64,000 nucleotides of DNA from Bradyrhizobium sp. 141 (GTDB taxonomy: Bacteria; Pseudomonadota; Alphaproteobacteria; Rhizobiales; Xanthobacteraceae), in contig NZ_JADPKR010000082.1 in the NCBI RefSeq assembly GCF_023074055.1, positions 310,001 to 374,000 of the forward strand, given 5' to 3'. The notes under the pieces are model-generated. The model had not been told where the DNA came from, did no database searches, and saw nothing but the letters and a program-made list of their open reading frames with translations. Position numbers and translations under genes: made by a program. Below, one piece after another: positions 17,432 through 25,185 of the stretch (within the stretch, counting starts at the first letter, position 1; each line of letters starts with the position of its first letter).

Positions 17432-17472
17432 TGGTACACACACTCGATCGACAAATTCACGTATCTGTACCA
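17432..17472. promoter_or_regulatory. Inverted repeat TGGTACA...TGTACCA in the divergent MaoC/acyl-CoA dehydrogenase region
   Basis: TGGTACA (17432-17438) and TGTACCA (17466-17472) are exact inverted repeats 27 nt apart. They lie between the leftward lyase operon and the rightward dehydrogenase. The left half, TGGTACACAC, is close to the TNGTNNACNA half-site of FadR-type GntR regulators, so a GntR operator is possible. No GntR gene is in the window. Confidence 0.35.
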
Positions 17473-17600
17473 AGCTTTTCAAGTTAAAGAACGCAAGCGG
17501 AAGCACGTCCGGGCGCAGCAATCGGCCACGGCCTTTGCGTGGGAAACGCGAAGAGGAGCGAGATGGCGCGGTCGCGGCTCCCGACAGGGAGATCAAGAAT

Positions 17601-18767
17601 ATGGATTTCGCGCTCACCGATCAGCAGGAGGCCATTCGCGACGCCATCGCCAAGATCTGCGAAGGCTTTCCCGACGCCTACTGGCTGAAGAAGGACCACG
17701 ACGGCGGCTTCCCGCACGACTTCCACAAGGCCTTAGCCGACGCCGGCTGGCTCGGCATCTGCGTGCCGGAAGCCTATGGCGGCTCGGGGCTCGGCATCAC
17801 GGAAGCTGCGATCATGATGCGCACCATCGCGGAGTCCGGCGCCGGCATGTCCGGGGCGTCCGCGGTGCACATCAACGTGTTCGGCCTCAATCCCGTCGTC
17901 GTGTTCGGCACCGAAGAGCAGCGCAAGCGCATGCTGCCGCCAATGGTCGAGGGCCGCGAGAAGGCCTGCTTCGCCGTCACCGAGCCCAACACCGGCCTCA
18001 ACACCACGCAACTGAAGACCCGCGCGGTCGCCAAGAACGACCGCTACATCGTCAACGGCCAGAAGGTGTGGATCTCGACCGCGCAGGTCGCGCACAAGAT
18101 CCTGCTGCTGGCGCGCACCACGCCGCTGGAGGAAGTGCGCTCGCCGACCCACGGCCTCAGCCTGTTCTACACCGATTTCGACCGCAACCGGATCAAGGTC
18201 CACGAGATCGAGAAGATGGGCCGCAAGATCGTCGATTCCAACGAGCTGTTCTTCGAGGACTTTGAAATTCCGATGGAGGACCGGATCGGCGAGGAAGGCA
18301 AGGGCTTCCAGTACATTCTCGAAGGCATGAACCCGGAGCGTATCCTGATCGCGGCGGAGGCGGTCGGCCTCGGCAAGCTCGCGCTGGCGCGAGCCACCGA
18401 ATATGCCAAGACGCGCGTGGTGTTCAACCGTCCGATCGGCAAAAACCAGGGCATCCAGCATCCGCTCGCCGTGAACTGGGTCGAGCTCGAGGCTGCGTGG
18501 CTGATGGTGATGTCGGCGGCCTGGCAATACGACAAGGGCATGCCCTGCGGCGCGGCGGCCAATGCCGCGAAATATCTCGCGGGCGAGGCGGGCTTCTCGG
18601 CTTGCGAGCAGGCGGTGATGACCCATGGCGGCTTCGGTTACGCCAAGGAATTCCACGTCGAGCGATATTTGCGCGAAGTCCTGATCCCGCGCATCGCGCC
18701 GGTCAGCCCGCAGCTCGCGCTCAGCTTCATCGCGGAGAAGGTGCTAGGGCTCGCTAAGTCTTACTGA
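17601..18767 (+). CDS. Acyl-CoA dehydrogenase
   Basis: FAD-dependent enzyme introducing a 2,3-double bond into an acyl-CoA and passing electrons to ETF. The 388-residue protein has the N-terminal helical domain (FALTDQQEAIRDAIAKICEGF) and the middle beta domain with FAVTEPNTGLNTTQLKTRA and NGQKVWIS. The C-terminal helical domain has NPERILIAAEAVGLGKLAL, FNRPIGKNQGIQHPLA and MTHGGFGYAKEFHVERYLRE. I place the start at 17601, where the product aligns with typical family N-termini and GGGAG lies upstream. It is divergent from the lyase/MaoC pair. A short- or branched-chain substrate is likely but not readable. Confidence 0.93.
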   Translation: MDFALTDQQEAIRDAIAKICEGFPDAYWLKKDHDGGFPHDFHKALADAGWLGICVPEAYGGSGLGITEAAIMMRTIAESGAGMSGASAVHINVFGLNPVVVFGTEEQRKRMLPPMVEGREKACFAVTEPNTGLNTTQLKTRAVAKNDRYIVNGQKVWISTAQVAHKILLLARTTPLEEVRSPTHGLSLFYTDFDRNRIKVHEIEKMGRKIVDSNELFFEDFEIPMEDRIGEEGKGFQYILEGMNPERILIAAEAVGLGKLALARATEYAKTRVVFNRPIGKNQGIQHPLAVNWVELEAAWLMVMSAAWQYDKGMPCGAAANAAKYLAGEAGFSACEQAVMTHGGFGYAKEFHVERYLREVLIPRIAPVSPQLALSFIAEKVLGLAKSY

Positions 18768-18800
18768 ACGACTTTTGCGGCGTGAACCAAATAGGCCCGG

Positions 18801-20375
18801 CTATTCGGAGGCGATGTGCTCCATCGCGATGGCGCGAAGCCGGGCACGCTGGATCTTGACGCCGTTGGCGCTGTCGGTGACGGGGAAGGCATCAACGACA
18901 TAGACTCGCGCCGGTACCTTGTAGCCGGCGAGCCGGTCACGCAGGTGCGCGATCAGCGTCTCCGGCATCAGCCGCTCCTGTGCCGGGATCACGAACGCGA
19001 CGCAGCGCGCCTGGCCCTTCAGATCGACGGCGACCACCTGAGCGTCGACCACGCCGGGACATGCTTTGAGCTCGTCCTCGATCTCGCCGGGCGCGACGAG
19101 GAAACCGCCGAGCCGCATCGCATCGCCCGCGCGGGTCTCGTAGACGAAGGCACCGTCGCCGCGCAGCCGGCCGATGTCGCCGGTGCGGAAGAACCCGTCG
19201 GCCGTGATCGCTTCGCGCGTCGCCTCCGGATTGTTGAAATAGCCGAGGAAGCAAGACGGCGCGCTGATCTCGATCTCGCCGGAAACGCCGAACGACACAA
19301 GCTCGCCGGTCTCGCTGTCGCGCACGCGCACTTTTGCGTCGGCTGACATCGGCCAGCCGCCGCCTTCGATGCGATCGGCGAAGGCATCTCCGGCACGGCC
19401 AATCGAGAACAGCGCCTGGACTTCGCTCGACCCGTAGAGGCCGTACAGCGGCAGGCCGCGCGCCTCGGCCTCCGCGGCAAGCTCGCGCCAGCCGGGCTGG
19501 AACGCAGCGAAGCCGCAGACTTCCAGATGCTTGAATGGGCGTGGCGCCTCGGTGAGGGCGAGGATGCGGCGGAACATCTCGTCGGAGCCGAAGGCGTGCG
19601 TGATCCCGTGCTCGCTCAAGACGTACAGCGCCGCTGTCGCCTCGAAGGCGTCAAGCACGTGGACGGTCGCGCCCGCCGCGACGAAGCCGAGCAGGCTTGT
19701 CATGCCAAAAGTGCCGCACAACGGCAGCATGGCCAGCAGCGAGTGACGCTGCGGATGAAGCTGGAGCGCGTTGGCGACCGAGGTGGCGTGCGTGGCCAGC
19801 GTGCGCTGCGAATGCGCGACGAGCTTCGGCCCCTTGGTGGTGCCCGATGTGGTGTAAAGCAGGACCGGCAGGTCGATGTCGTCCTGAGTCGGCGGGGCGG
19901 GGGGATAGGTCTTGTCGAAGACGTCGAAGCGCACGCAGGACCAGTGCGCCGGGATCGCATCAGCCCCGATCACGGCGAGCCGTTGCAACGCGGGTACTTC
20001 GTCCTTGGTGAGGTCGGCGAGGATCGCGGCAAAATCAATCGACCGGAAGGCGGCTTCGACCACCATCAGCTTTGCGCCGGACACGCGAAGCAGATGCGCG
20101 ACTTCCCCATGGCGATAGCGCGTATTGACGGCAGCGACGACGGCGCCAAGGCGGGCGGCGGCGAACAGCAGCGCGACCCATTCGATCCGGTTGATCAGCC
20201 AGACCGCGACGACGTCGCCCTTGCCGATGCCATGTGCGGCGAGCCAGGCGGCGGTCTGCTCGACCTTGTTCGAAAACTCCGCGCGCGAGACCGGCGTGCC
20301 GTCGAATACGAAGGCGGGATGGGCGGCGGCTTCGGCCCGGATCAGCGATTGCAGCGAAAACGCGTTGGCACTCAT
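18801..20375 (-). CDS. AMP-dependent acyl-CoA synthetase/ligase
   Basis: Activates a carboxylic acid to its CoA thioester via an acyl-adenylate. The 524-residue protein carries the P-loop-like motif LLYTTSGTTKGPKLVAHS, the A5 motif YGLYGSSEVQALF, the A7 motif FRTGDIGRLRGDGAFVYETRAGDAMRLGG, and a C-terminal domain with LAGYKVPARVYVVDAFPVTDSANGVKIQRARL, where the catalytic Lys is in GVKIQ. I use the ATG at 20375 instead of an upstream TTG. With the acyl-CoA dehydrogenase, crotonase and malyl-CoA-lyase-like genes nearby it probably starts degradation of an organic or fatty acid. upp lies just upstream on the same strand. Confidence 0.9.
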   Translation of the reverse strand: MSANAFSLQSLIRAEAAAHPAFVFDGTPVSRAEFSNKVEQTAAWLAAHGIGKGDVVAVWLINRIEWVALLFAAARLGAVVAAVNTRYRHGEVAHLLRVSGAKLMVVEAAFRSIDFAAILADLTKDEVPALQRLAVIGADAIPAHWSCVRFDVFDKTYPPAPPTQDDIDLPVLLYTTSGTTKGPKLVAHSQRTLATHATSVANALQLHPQRHSLLAMLPLCGTFGMTSLLGFVAAGATVHVLDAFEATAALYVLSEHGITHAFGSDEMFRRILALTEAPRPFKHLEVCGFAAFQPGWRELAAEAEARGLPLYGLYGSSEVQALFSIGRAGDAFADRIEGGGWPMSADAKVRVRDSETGELVSFGVSGEIEISAPSCFLGYFNNPEATREAITADGFFRTGDIGRLRGDGAFVYETRAGDAMRLGGFLVAPGEIEDELKACPGVVDAQVVAVDLKGQARCVAFVIPAQERLMPETLIAHLRDRLAGYKVPARVYVVDAFPVTDSANGVKIQRARLRAIAMEHIASE

Positions 20376-20408
20376 GGCAACCGGAGTAACCTGATCGCGC
20401 AAACCTGT

Positions 20409-21044
20409 CTACTTGGTGCCGAACATCCGGTCGCCGGCATCGCCCAGGCCCGGCACGATGTAGCCATGGTCGTTGAGCCGCTCGTCGATTGCGGCGGTCC
20501 AGATCGGCACGTCAGGATGCTCTCTCTGGAACTGCGCGATGCCCTCGGGCGCGGCCAGAAGGCAGACGAAGCGGATGTCGCGGGCGCCGCGGGCCTTGAG
20601 CAGGGAGGCGCCGGCGCAGGCCGAGTTGCCGGTCGCCAGCATCGGGTCCATCAGGATCACGGTGCGGTCGGACAGGTCCTGCGGCGCCTTGAAGTAATAT
20701 TCCACGGCCTGCAACGTCTCGGGGTCGCGGTAGAGCCCGATATGGGCGATGCGCGCCGAGGGCATCAGCGCCAGCATGCCGTCGAGGAAGCCGACGCCGG
20801 CGCGCAGGATCGGCGCCAGCGTGAGCTTCTTGCCGGCGATCTTGGGCGCCTGCATCGGCGCGATCGGCGTCTCGATCTCGACCAGCTCCAGCGGCAGGTC
20901 GCGCGTCACCTCGTAGCCGAGCAGCATCCCGATCTCGTTCAGGATTTCGCGAAAGCTCTTGGTCGAGCGATCCTTCTCCCGCATCAGGGAGAGCTTGTGC
21001 TGGACCAGGGGGTGGGCGACGACGTTGACATTGCCAGTGCTCAT
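20409..21044 (-). CDS. upp: Uracil phosphoribosyltransferase
   Basis: Salvages uracil to UMP using PRPP. The 211-residue length is the family norm. Hallmarks are the N-terminal VNVVAHPLVQHKLSLMREKDRSTKSFREILNEIGMLLGYE, the PRPP-binding motif VILMDPMLATGNSACAG, and the C-terminal uracil-binding YIVPGLGDAGDRMFGT. It is a housekeeping gene inserted between two acyl-CoA genes on the same strand, 33 nt upstream of the ligase, so the ligase may be co-transcribed with it. Confidence 0.97.
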   Translation of the reverse strand: MSTGNVNVVAHPLVQHKLSLMREKDRSTKSFREILNEIGMLLGYEVTRDLPLELVEIETPIAPMQAPKIAGKKLTLAPILRAGVGFLDGMLALMPSARIAHIGLYRDPETLQAVEYYFKAPQDLSDRTVILMDPMLATGNSACAGASLLKARGARDIRFVCLLAAPEGIAQFQREHPDVPIWTAAIDERLNDHGYIVPGLGDAGDRMFGTK

Positions 21045-21113
21045 GAAACCGATCTACACGGTTCCCTCTAATTGCGCCAGATCGGCCGGGCCTTTTCCGC
21101 CCGACGGCTGGCC

Positions 21114-21854
21114 TCAACCGGGCATTGCCACCGCGCTGCGGGCCCGGTTGCTCGCCGCATAGGCAGCCATGGTCAACTCGCGGTCGATCGCTGTGCGCAT
21201 CGCGTCCATCGCGGGCTGCCGCAGACGCTTCTTGGCAGTCGCATGCGACGGCCTGTGGATGGCGCGCAGCGCGGCGATCGTCTCCGCAAGGGTGCCGTCG
21301 ACGGCATCCGGCGCAATCACACGATCCAGGAACCCGGCGACCAGCGCCTCCTCGGGCTCGTACATTTCACCGAGCGTGGCGGTGCGGCTGAGCCAGGCCG
21401 GATGCAGCCGGCTGCGTGCAAGCTCGATGGCAAAGCTCGGCGGCGCGATGCCGATCGCGACCTCGTTCAGCCCCATGCGATGCGGCCCGCGCGCGCCCAA
21501 CCTGACGTCGCAGGCGAGCAGCAGGAACGTTCCCATCGGAAAGGCGTGGCCTTCCATCACGCCGACCGTCGGATGCGGAAACGACATCAGCCGCAGCGCA
21601 AGCTCCGCGCCGGCGCGGACCATCTCGAGGCTAATGGCGGCATCGCCCGAGGCGAACACCTTCAAATCGAAGCCGGCAGAGAAGATGCCGGGCCGTGCCG
21701 AGCGCAGCACCACGATCTCGGCTTCCTTCTCGGCCCGGTCGAAGGCGGCGCCGATCTCCGCCAGCATCGCGGTCGACATCACATTGACCTTGCCGTCGTC
21801 GAGCCCGATCCGCGCGACGCCGTCGTTCGCCTCAAAGGTCACTCCCGCTGGCAT
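21114..21854 (-). CDS. Enoyl-CoA hydratase/isomerase (crotonase) family protein
   Basis: Crotonase-fold protein of 246 residues. The oxyanion-hole strand SARPGIFSAGFDLKVFASGD and the second segment HPTVGVMEGHAFPMGTFLLLACDVRLGARGPHRMGLNEVAIGI are present. In that second segment the typical GxxxGGG is replaced by GHAFPMGTF, and the usual catalytic Glu pair is only partly recognisable, so the reaction (hydration, isomerisation or thioester hydrolysis) cannot be assigned. AGGAGAGG precedes the ATG. It is divergent from a TetR gene 84 nt away, which probably represses it. Confidence 0.85.
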   Translation of the reverse strand: MPAGVTFEANDGVARIGLDDGKVNVMSTAMLAEIGAAFDRAEKEAEIVVLRSARPGIFSAGFDLKVFASGDAAISLEMVRAGAELALRLMSFPHPTVGVMEGHAFPMGTFLLLACDVRLGARGPHRMGLNEVAIGIAPPSFAIELARSRLHPAWLSRTATLGEMYEPEEALVAGFLDRVIAPDAVDGTLAETIAALRAIHRPSHATAKKRLRQPAMDAMRTAIDRELTMAAYAASNRARSAVAMPG

Positions 21855-21899
21855 TTGCCTCTCCTGTCATTGACCAGGCTTGACTGTCGGAGGCTGATG

Positions 21900-21920
21900 T
21901 AGACCAATCAATATAGTTTC
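21900..21920. promoter_or_regulatory. Candidate TetR operator/promoter region between crotonase and TetR genes
   Basis: The AT-rich tract tAGACCAATCAATATAGTTTC lies in the 84-nt divergent gap. TAGACCA resembles half of the TAGACCRGTCTA site bound by LmrA/YxaF-type repressors, the class the neighbouring regulator resembles, but symmetry is poor. Confidence 0.3.
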
Positions 21921-21938
21921 ATCGACGGGGAGAGCGCC

Positions 21939-22520
21939 ATGCCGGCCGTGCCAAAACACCGCCAGCCCATCATCAATGCCGCGGTGACGCTGTTCCGCCG
22001 CCAGGGCTTTGCCCGGACCGGGCTGAACGACATCGTCGACGTCAGCGGTGCGCCAAAAGGGTCGCTCTACCATTACTTTCCGGATGGAAAATCCTCGATC
22101 GCGGTGGCGGCAGTGGAGGAGGCGGGCCGCCGCGTGGCGGCGACGGTCGCCAAGCTCGCGGAAGACTGCGGCTCGACCGGCGACCTCTTGCGCGCGCACG
22201 CAAGGTTGTTGGCGGGCTGGATGCAGGGCTCCGGCTTTCGCAACGGCTGCCCGATCACGACCGTGCTGCTGGAGCTTGCGCCGCGCGAGCGTGCCGTGTC
22301 CGATGCCGGCCGCAAAGCTTATGCGGCGCGATTATCCATCCTCCGAGACAAGCTGCTCGCGGACGGCTTCGTCAGATCTCGCGCCGAAGCGCTTGCCGTG
22401 CTCTGCACGTCGGCGCTTCAGGGCGCGCTGATCCAGGCCCGCGTCGAGCGCAGCGGCCGGCCGATCGAGGTGACAGCGGCGGAATTGGCCCGGCTGATCG
22501 AGAGGGAAGCGAGGAGCTAG
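21939..22520 (+). CDS. TetR/AcrR-family transcriptional regulator (LmrA/YxaF-like)
   Basis: Repressor of 193 residues. The N-terminal helix-turn-helix domain is IINAAVTLFRRQGFARTGLNDIVDVSGAPKGSLYHYFPDGKSSIAVAAV. The C-terminal ligand domain contains GCPITTVLLELAP, typical of the YxaF/LmrA subgroup. GGGGAGAG precedes the ATG. It is divergent from the crotonase gene, its likely target along with itself. Its TAG stop shares a CTAG with the stop of a convergent small ORF on the other strand. Confidence 0.9.
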   Translation: MPAVPKHRQPIINAAVTLFRRQGFARTGLNDIVDVSGAPKGSLYHYFPDGKSSIAVAAVEEAGRRVAATVAKLAEDCGSTGDLLRAHARLLAGWMQGSGFRNGCPITTVLLELAPRERAVSDAGRKAYAARLSILRDKLLADGFVRSRAEALAVLCTSALQGALIQARVERSGRPIEVTAAELARLIEREARS

Positions 22521-22645
22521 ACGCCGAGCCCGCGCGCGACAAGCGTAATCACGAGCGTCAGGATCGCGCCCCAGATCAGGCTCAGCGTCATGGTCAGGAT
22601 GGTCACGGTGACCGCCTGCTCCAGATTTCCTTTGAGAAGCGGCAT
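22517..22645 (-). CDS. 42-residue single-span membrane protein, unknown
   Basis: The frame encodes MPLLKGNLEQAVTVTILTMT then LSLIWGAILTLVITLVARGLGV: a polar N-terminus and one hydrophobic helix. It starts 1 nt after the stop of the 30-residue gene upstream, so it would be the last of an operon of small proteins. Its stop and the TetR stop share one CTAG palindrome. No family is recognised; tight packing and membrane character support it. Confidence 0.6.
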   Translation of the reverse strand: MPLLKGNLEQAVTVTILTMTLSLIWGAILTLVITLVARGLGV

Positions 22646-22646
22646 G

Positions 22647-22739
22647 CTAACCGTCCGACGCCGGGTTCGCGGTGAAGCGCATGCCGAGCAGCAATGCGCC
22701 CATCAATGCGACCAGGATGGCGATCTTGAGCTCGATCAT
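22647..22739 (-). CDS. 30-residue single-span membrane protein, unknown
   Basis: The product MIELKIAILVALMGALLLGM RFTANPASDG is one membrane helix with a short polar tail. A good ribosome site (GAGGT, 6 nt before ATG) is present, and it starts 4 nt after the upstream gene's stop. It resembles the tiny KdpF-type membrane peptides in layout but has no recognisable family. Confidence 0.65.
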   Translation of the reverse strand: MIELKIAILVALMGALLLGMRFTANPASDG

Positions 22740-22743
22740 GTCG

Positions 22744-23151
22744 TTACCTCGTAATGCGGGCCAGATGTCGCTTCGCCACTTCCAGCCATCGTGCTGCCAG
22801 CGCGACCAGCGGGTTGCCGTGATTCTCGATGTCGAGCTCGAGGGTCTCGGCGGGAAATACCAGTGCGCATCGTTCCGGCGCGCTCCGGCGTTTGGCGAAA
22901 TCGATCGCGGAGCTCTTGAACAGGAAGAGACCGCCGGCGCGCCCCTTCGCCTCGCGGGCGACCCAGAGTCCGGCTCGGTTACGTCCGATGAAAAAAGCGG
23001 GAATGGCGGCGCTGACGACATCAGGGTCGAGTGGCTTGAGTGCCGACGTCGCGCCGATTTCAGCCGCCGTCGCTCGCGCCTCCGGCAGACGGCGCGCGGC
23101 TTGAAGGGCGATCGCGGCCATGGCGGCCTCCTCACACATCTGCAACGTCAT
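22744..23151 (-). CDS. 135-residue protein with FIGRNRxGxW motif, paralogue of the gene at 24825-25079
   Basis: The N-terminal half is Ala-rich and helical. From about residue 58 it reads FFIGRNRAGLWVAREAKGRAGGLFLFKSSAIDFAKRR and continues with LVFPAETLELDIENHGN. The same block, in the same order, forms most of the 84-residue protein at 24825-25079 (FIGRNRRGQWIAQEQHGLYGGLF...AIKYA...VELPREIELDMG), so they share a domain of about 60 residues. No signal peptide or membrane segment is present. I start it at 23151 (GGGAG before ATG) rather than a TTG seven codons earlier. It lies in a four-gene leftward operon with an amber-interrupted ORF and two membrane peptides. Function unknown. Confidence 0.8.
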   Translation of the reverse strand: MTLQMCEEAAMAAIALQAARRLPEARATAAEIGATSALKPLDPDVVSAAIPAFFIGRNRAGLWVAREAKGRAGGLFLFKSSAIDFAKRRSAPERCALVFPAETLELDIENHGNPLVALAARWLEVAKRHLARITR

Positions 23152-23168
23152 GACGTCTCCCGCGCCGG

Positions 23169-23357
23169 TCAAGCAGGGAGATGCCAGACATGGATTGCGG
23201 TTCTCAGCGCGATCAGCGCGGTGAGCACGCTGCCCATCGAGAGCAGGGCAACCGCTTGGAGCGCGATGCGCTTGAGCTAGGCCTTGCGCGCTTCGGAGAT
23301 GCGCGCCGTGCGTTCGGCCTCGAAAGGCCCGTCAAAGTCATGTGTCAGGATCGACAT
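23169..23357 (-). pseudogene. Small membrane-protein gene interrupted by an in-frame TAG
   Basis: From ATG at 23357 the frame reads MSILTHDFDGPFEAERTARI SEARKA, then TAG (23279-23277), then continues in the same frame with LKRIALQAVALLSMGSVLTA LIALRTAIHVWHLPA to TGA. The part after the stop is a convincing membrane helix. Together they would be a 62-residue protein with a soluble N-terminus and one or two spans. It precedes the 135-residue gene by 17 nt and follows a shared regulatory element at 23459-23476. A nonsense mutation or sequencing error is most likely; a real 26-residue peptide is the alternative. Confidence 0.55.
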
Positions 23358-23458
23358 TGCGGAAGTCCTCGTCTTGGTGCGGCAAGGTCGCCGCTCCAGT
23401 CTGCCGCTTAGGATGTCGATGGTTGTGTAGGATTGCGAGATGAGCGCCGGCGCATGCG

Positions 23459-23476
23459 CATAGGAATGTCATAAAG
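23459..23476 (-). promoter_or_regulatory. Shared 11-bp-period direct-repeat element, copy 1 (small-protein operon 23357-22517)
   Basis: Read toward the gene the element is CTTTATGACATTCCTATG; on the other strand it is CATAGGA-N4-CATAAAG, a direct repeat with 11-bp period. It ends about 101 nt before the ATG at 23357 and overlaps the stop of the preceding gene. OmpR/PhoB-family response regulators typically bind such repeats, and KdpE of this window is one. Confidence 0.6.
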
Positions 23477-23867
23477 ACGCCGATCCTCGCGGCGGCAGCC
23501 CTCGGAAGAGATCGGGGTTCCGCTGCGGTCGGGCGGCGTGAGACAGTGCCGGATCCGAATGAGCGATCCCGACCGCTGCGGCAAAGGCGAGGCGCAGCCG
23601 TGGTTCCTCGATCTGATTGCAGAATCGGTTCAGGGTGTCCGCCGCGTTCTGTGGCTGCCCGCCAACGGCCGCGCAGAGCTGGGAGCCGGTTCGACGGAAG
23701 AAGTGGAACGTCTCGTCGGCGGCATGCCGCCGACCGAGCCGATCGAGTTCCGCCGCGAGTGCTGCCACGTTGAGCCTGTCGGACTCATCCCGCGTCACGG
23801 CAAAGCGCAGCAGCGCTAGCTTCCAGGCGTGGAGCAGCCTGTGAGATCCATCGACCACATTAAGCAT
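23469..23867 (-). CDS. 132-residue protein of unknown function
   Basis: Soluble, helical protein opening MLNVVDGSHRLLHAWKLALL RFAVTRDESDRLNVAALAAE, with a long amphipathic N-terminal half and a low-complexity basic/Pro tail. No membrane segment or signal. It begins 25 nt after the stop of the DapA-like gene on the same strand, as the third member of that operon. The N-terminal segment looks like a conserved Bradyrhizobium hypothetical, but I cannot name a domain. Codon pattern and operon position favour this frame over the overlapping plus-strand frames. Confidence 0.65.
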   Translation of the reverse strand: MLNVVDGSHRLLHAWKLALLRFAVTRDESDRLNVAALAAELDRLGRRHAADETFHFFRRTGSQLCAAVGGQPQNAADTLNRFCNQIEEPRLRLAFAAAVGIAHSDPALSHAARPQRNPDLFRGLPPRGSASL

Positions 23868-23892
23868 GCCATTTTTGGACGGACTCGCCGCG

Positions 23893-24810
23893 TCAGGCTC
23901 CGACGTTGTCGATCAATTCTTCGTCGGCGATCGCAGCGAGCGCGCGCACCACGCCTCTCTGCGCGGCTGGGTCCAGCGGCACGATCGGCAGCCGGGTGGC
24001 GGCTGACATCAGGCCAAGGACGTCGAGTGCGTATTTGAGCGCCGCCGGACTCTCCTTGGAAAGGGAGGCGACGAGCGGGATCAGTCGCTTGTGCAGATAA
24101 CGGGCGGATTGCAGCCGGCCCTGCCTGAGATGTGAGAAGATCGTGCGGCAGAGATCCAGGGCGATGTTGGCGACCTCTGAGATCGCGCCATCGCCGCCGT
24201 CCGCGATGAAACCGAACGCGGTGGTGTCGTCGCCGGAGAAAAGGCGAAAGCCTGCCGGCAGATTGCGGGACAGCCGCATAGGACGGGTGATGTCGCCACT
24301 CCCGTCGCGCAGGCCGACGAACTGGCGGGACTCGACCAGACGCAGAAGCGTCTCGTCGGCGAGCGGGCGCAGCGTGCGGGAGGGCACGTCATGCAGGATC
24401 ACGGGCAGTCCGATCGCGCCGGCAATAGCGCGGAAATGCGCGAGCATCCCCTCCTGCATCGGCTTGTTGTAGGCGGGCACCACCGACATGACGGCATCGG
24501 CGCCGGCCGCTTCGGCACGCCGCGCCAGTTCGGTGGCATGGCTGGTTGCGTTCGAGAGCGCGCCTGCGATCACCCGCACGCGGCCGCGGGCGACGTCGAC
24601 CGCGGTGCGAATGACGAGCTCCTGCTCGGCCGGCGAGAGCGTCGGCGCTTCCCCGGCCGTCTCGCAGACCACGATGGCGGGAGCGCCGGCCGCGACCTGC
24701 CGCTCGCACAGTGCAGCGAACGCCTTGAGGTCGATCGCATCTGCTGCGTCGAACGGGGTCGGCAGGTCCGGAATGAACCCGGTGAACCAGGCAGCGGGAG
24801 GGATGAGCAT
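23893..24810 (-). CDS. DapA-family (DHDPS/NAL) TIM-barrel protein lacking the catalytic Lys and Tyr
   Basis: The 305-residue protein aligns along its length with dihydrodipicolinate synthase: IPDLPTPFDAADAIDLKAFA, CETAGEAPTLSPAEQ, VVPAYNKPMQEGMLAHFRAI, ILHDVPSRT, FVGLRDGSGDITR, LFSGDD. The family's Schiff-base lysine (IKEATG or IKDASG) is Arg168 here (GLRDGSGD), and the catalytic tyrosine (YNVPSRT) is His140. Spacing between the two (28) equals that of E. coli Tyr133-Lys161, so the alignment is not shifted. Aldol chemistry by Schiff base seems impossible; it may be a non-catalytic or repurposed member. It lies between two small unknown genes, 14 nt after the first and 25 nt before the second. 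Confidence 0.85.
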   Translation of the reverse strand: MLIPPAAWFTGFIPDLPTPFDAADAIDLKAFAALCERQVAAGAPAIVVCETAGEAPTLSPAEQELVIRTAVDVARGRVRVIAGALSNATSHATELARRAEAAGADAVMSVVPAYNKPMQEGMLAHFRAIAGAIGLPVILHDVPSRTLRPLADETLLRLVESRQFVGLRDGSGDITRPMRLSRNLPAGFRLFSGDDTTAFGFIADGGDGAISEVANIALDLCRTIFSHLRQGRLQSARYLHKRLIPLVASLSKESPAALKYALDVLGLMSAATRLPIVPLDPAAQRGVVRALAAIADEELIDNVGA

Positions 24811-24824
24811 GATTCTCGCCCGGC

Positions 24825-25079
24825 TCAGGCGGCGCGCTGCGCGATGATGGTGTTGGGGCTCTTGCCCATGTCGAGCTCGATCTCGCGCGGCAGCTCGACG
24901 ATGGTCTCGGGGTGCTGCCCGTTCTCGAACAGCGCATATTTGATCGCATGAGCGCGGCTCACGAACAGGCCGCCATAGAGGCCGTGCTGTTCCTGAGCGA
25001 TCCATTGTCCCCGGCGATTCCTGCCGATGAAGACGATAGTCGAAGGCAAGCTGCACAAGGGAGGTTCGACGAGTTTCAC
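24825..25079 (-). CDS. 84-residue protein with FIGRNRxGxW motif, paralogue of the gene at 22744-23151
   Basis: Nearly the whole protein is one domain: STIVFIGRNRRGQWIAQEQHGLYGGLFVSRAHAIKYALFENGQHPETIVELPREIELDMG. This shares FIGRNRxGxWxAxE, the GGLF turn, AIxxA and the ELDx element with the 135-residue paralogue. It starts with GTG at 25079 preceded by AAGGA. It heads an operon with the DapA-like gene and a third unknown gene. A copy of the shared direct-repeat element lies about 106 nt upstream. The fold, with a beta hairpin and conserved Trp/Arg, suggests ligand or nucleic-acid binding, but that is a guess. Confidence 0.8.
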   Translation of the reverse strand: MKLVEPPLCSLPSTIVFIGRNRRGQWIAQEQHGLYGGLFVSRAHAIKYALFENGQHPETIVELPREIELDMGKSPNTIIAQRAA

Positions 25080-25185
25080 GGGTTCAATCCTTCTGAACGA
25101 CGCTGGCCTCGGACGGGCGTCCTTGCCGGCGTGCTCAATATCCTCAGTCGGGGATATGATTTCGAGGGCGGGTGCGCGGCGATTT

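Noticed and set aside
23181..23411. 76-codon plus-strand ORF opposite the amber-interrupted small gene
   Set aside because: No ribosome site, low-complexity charged sequence, and no hydrophobic or conserved segment.
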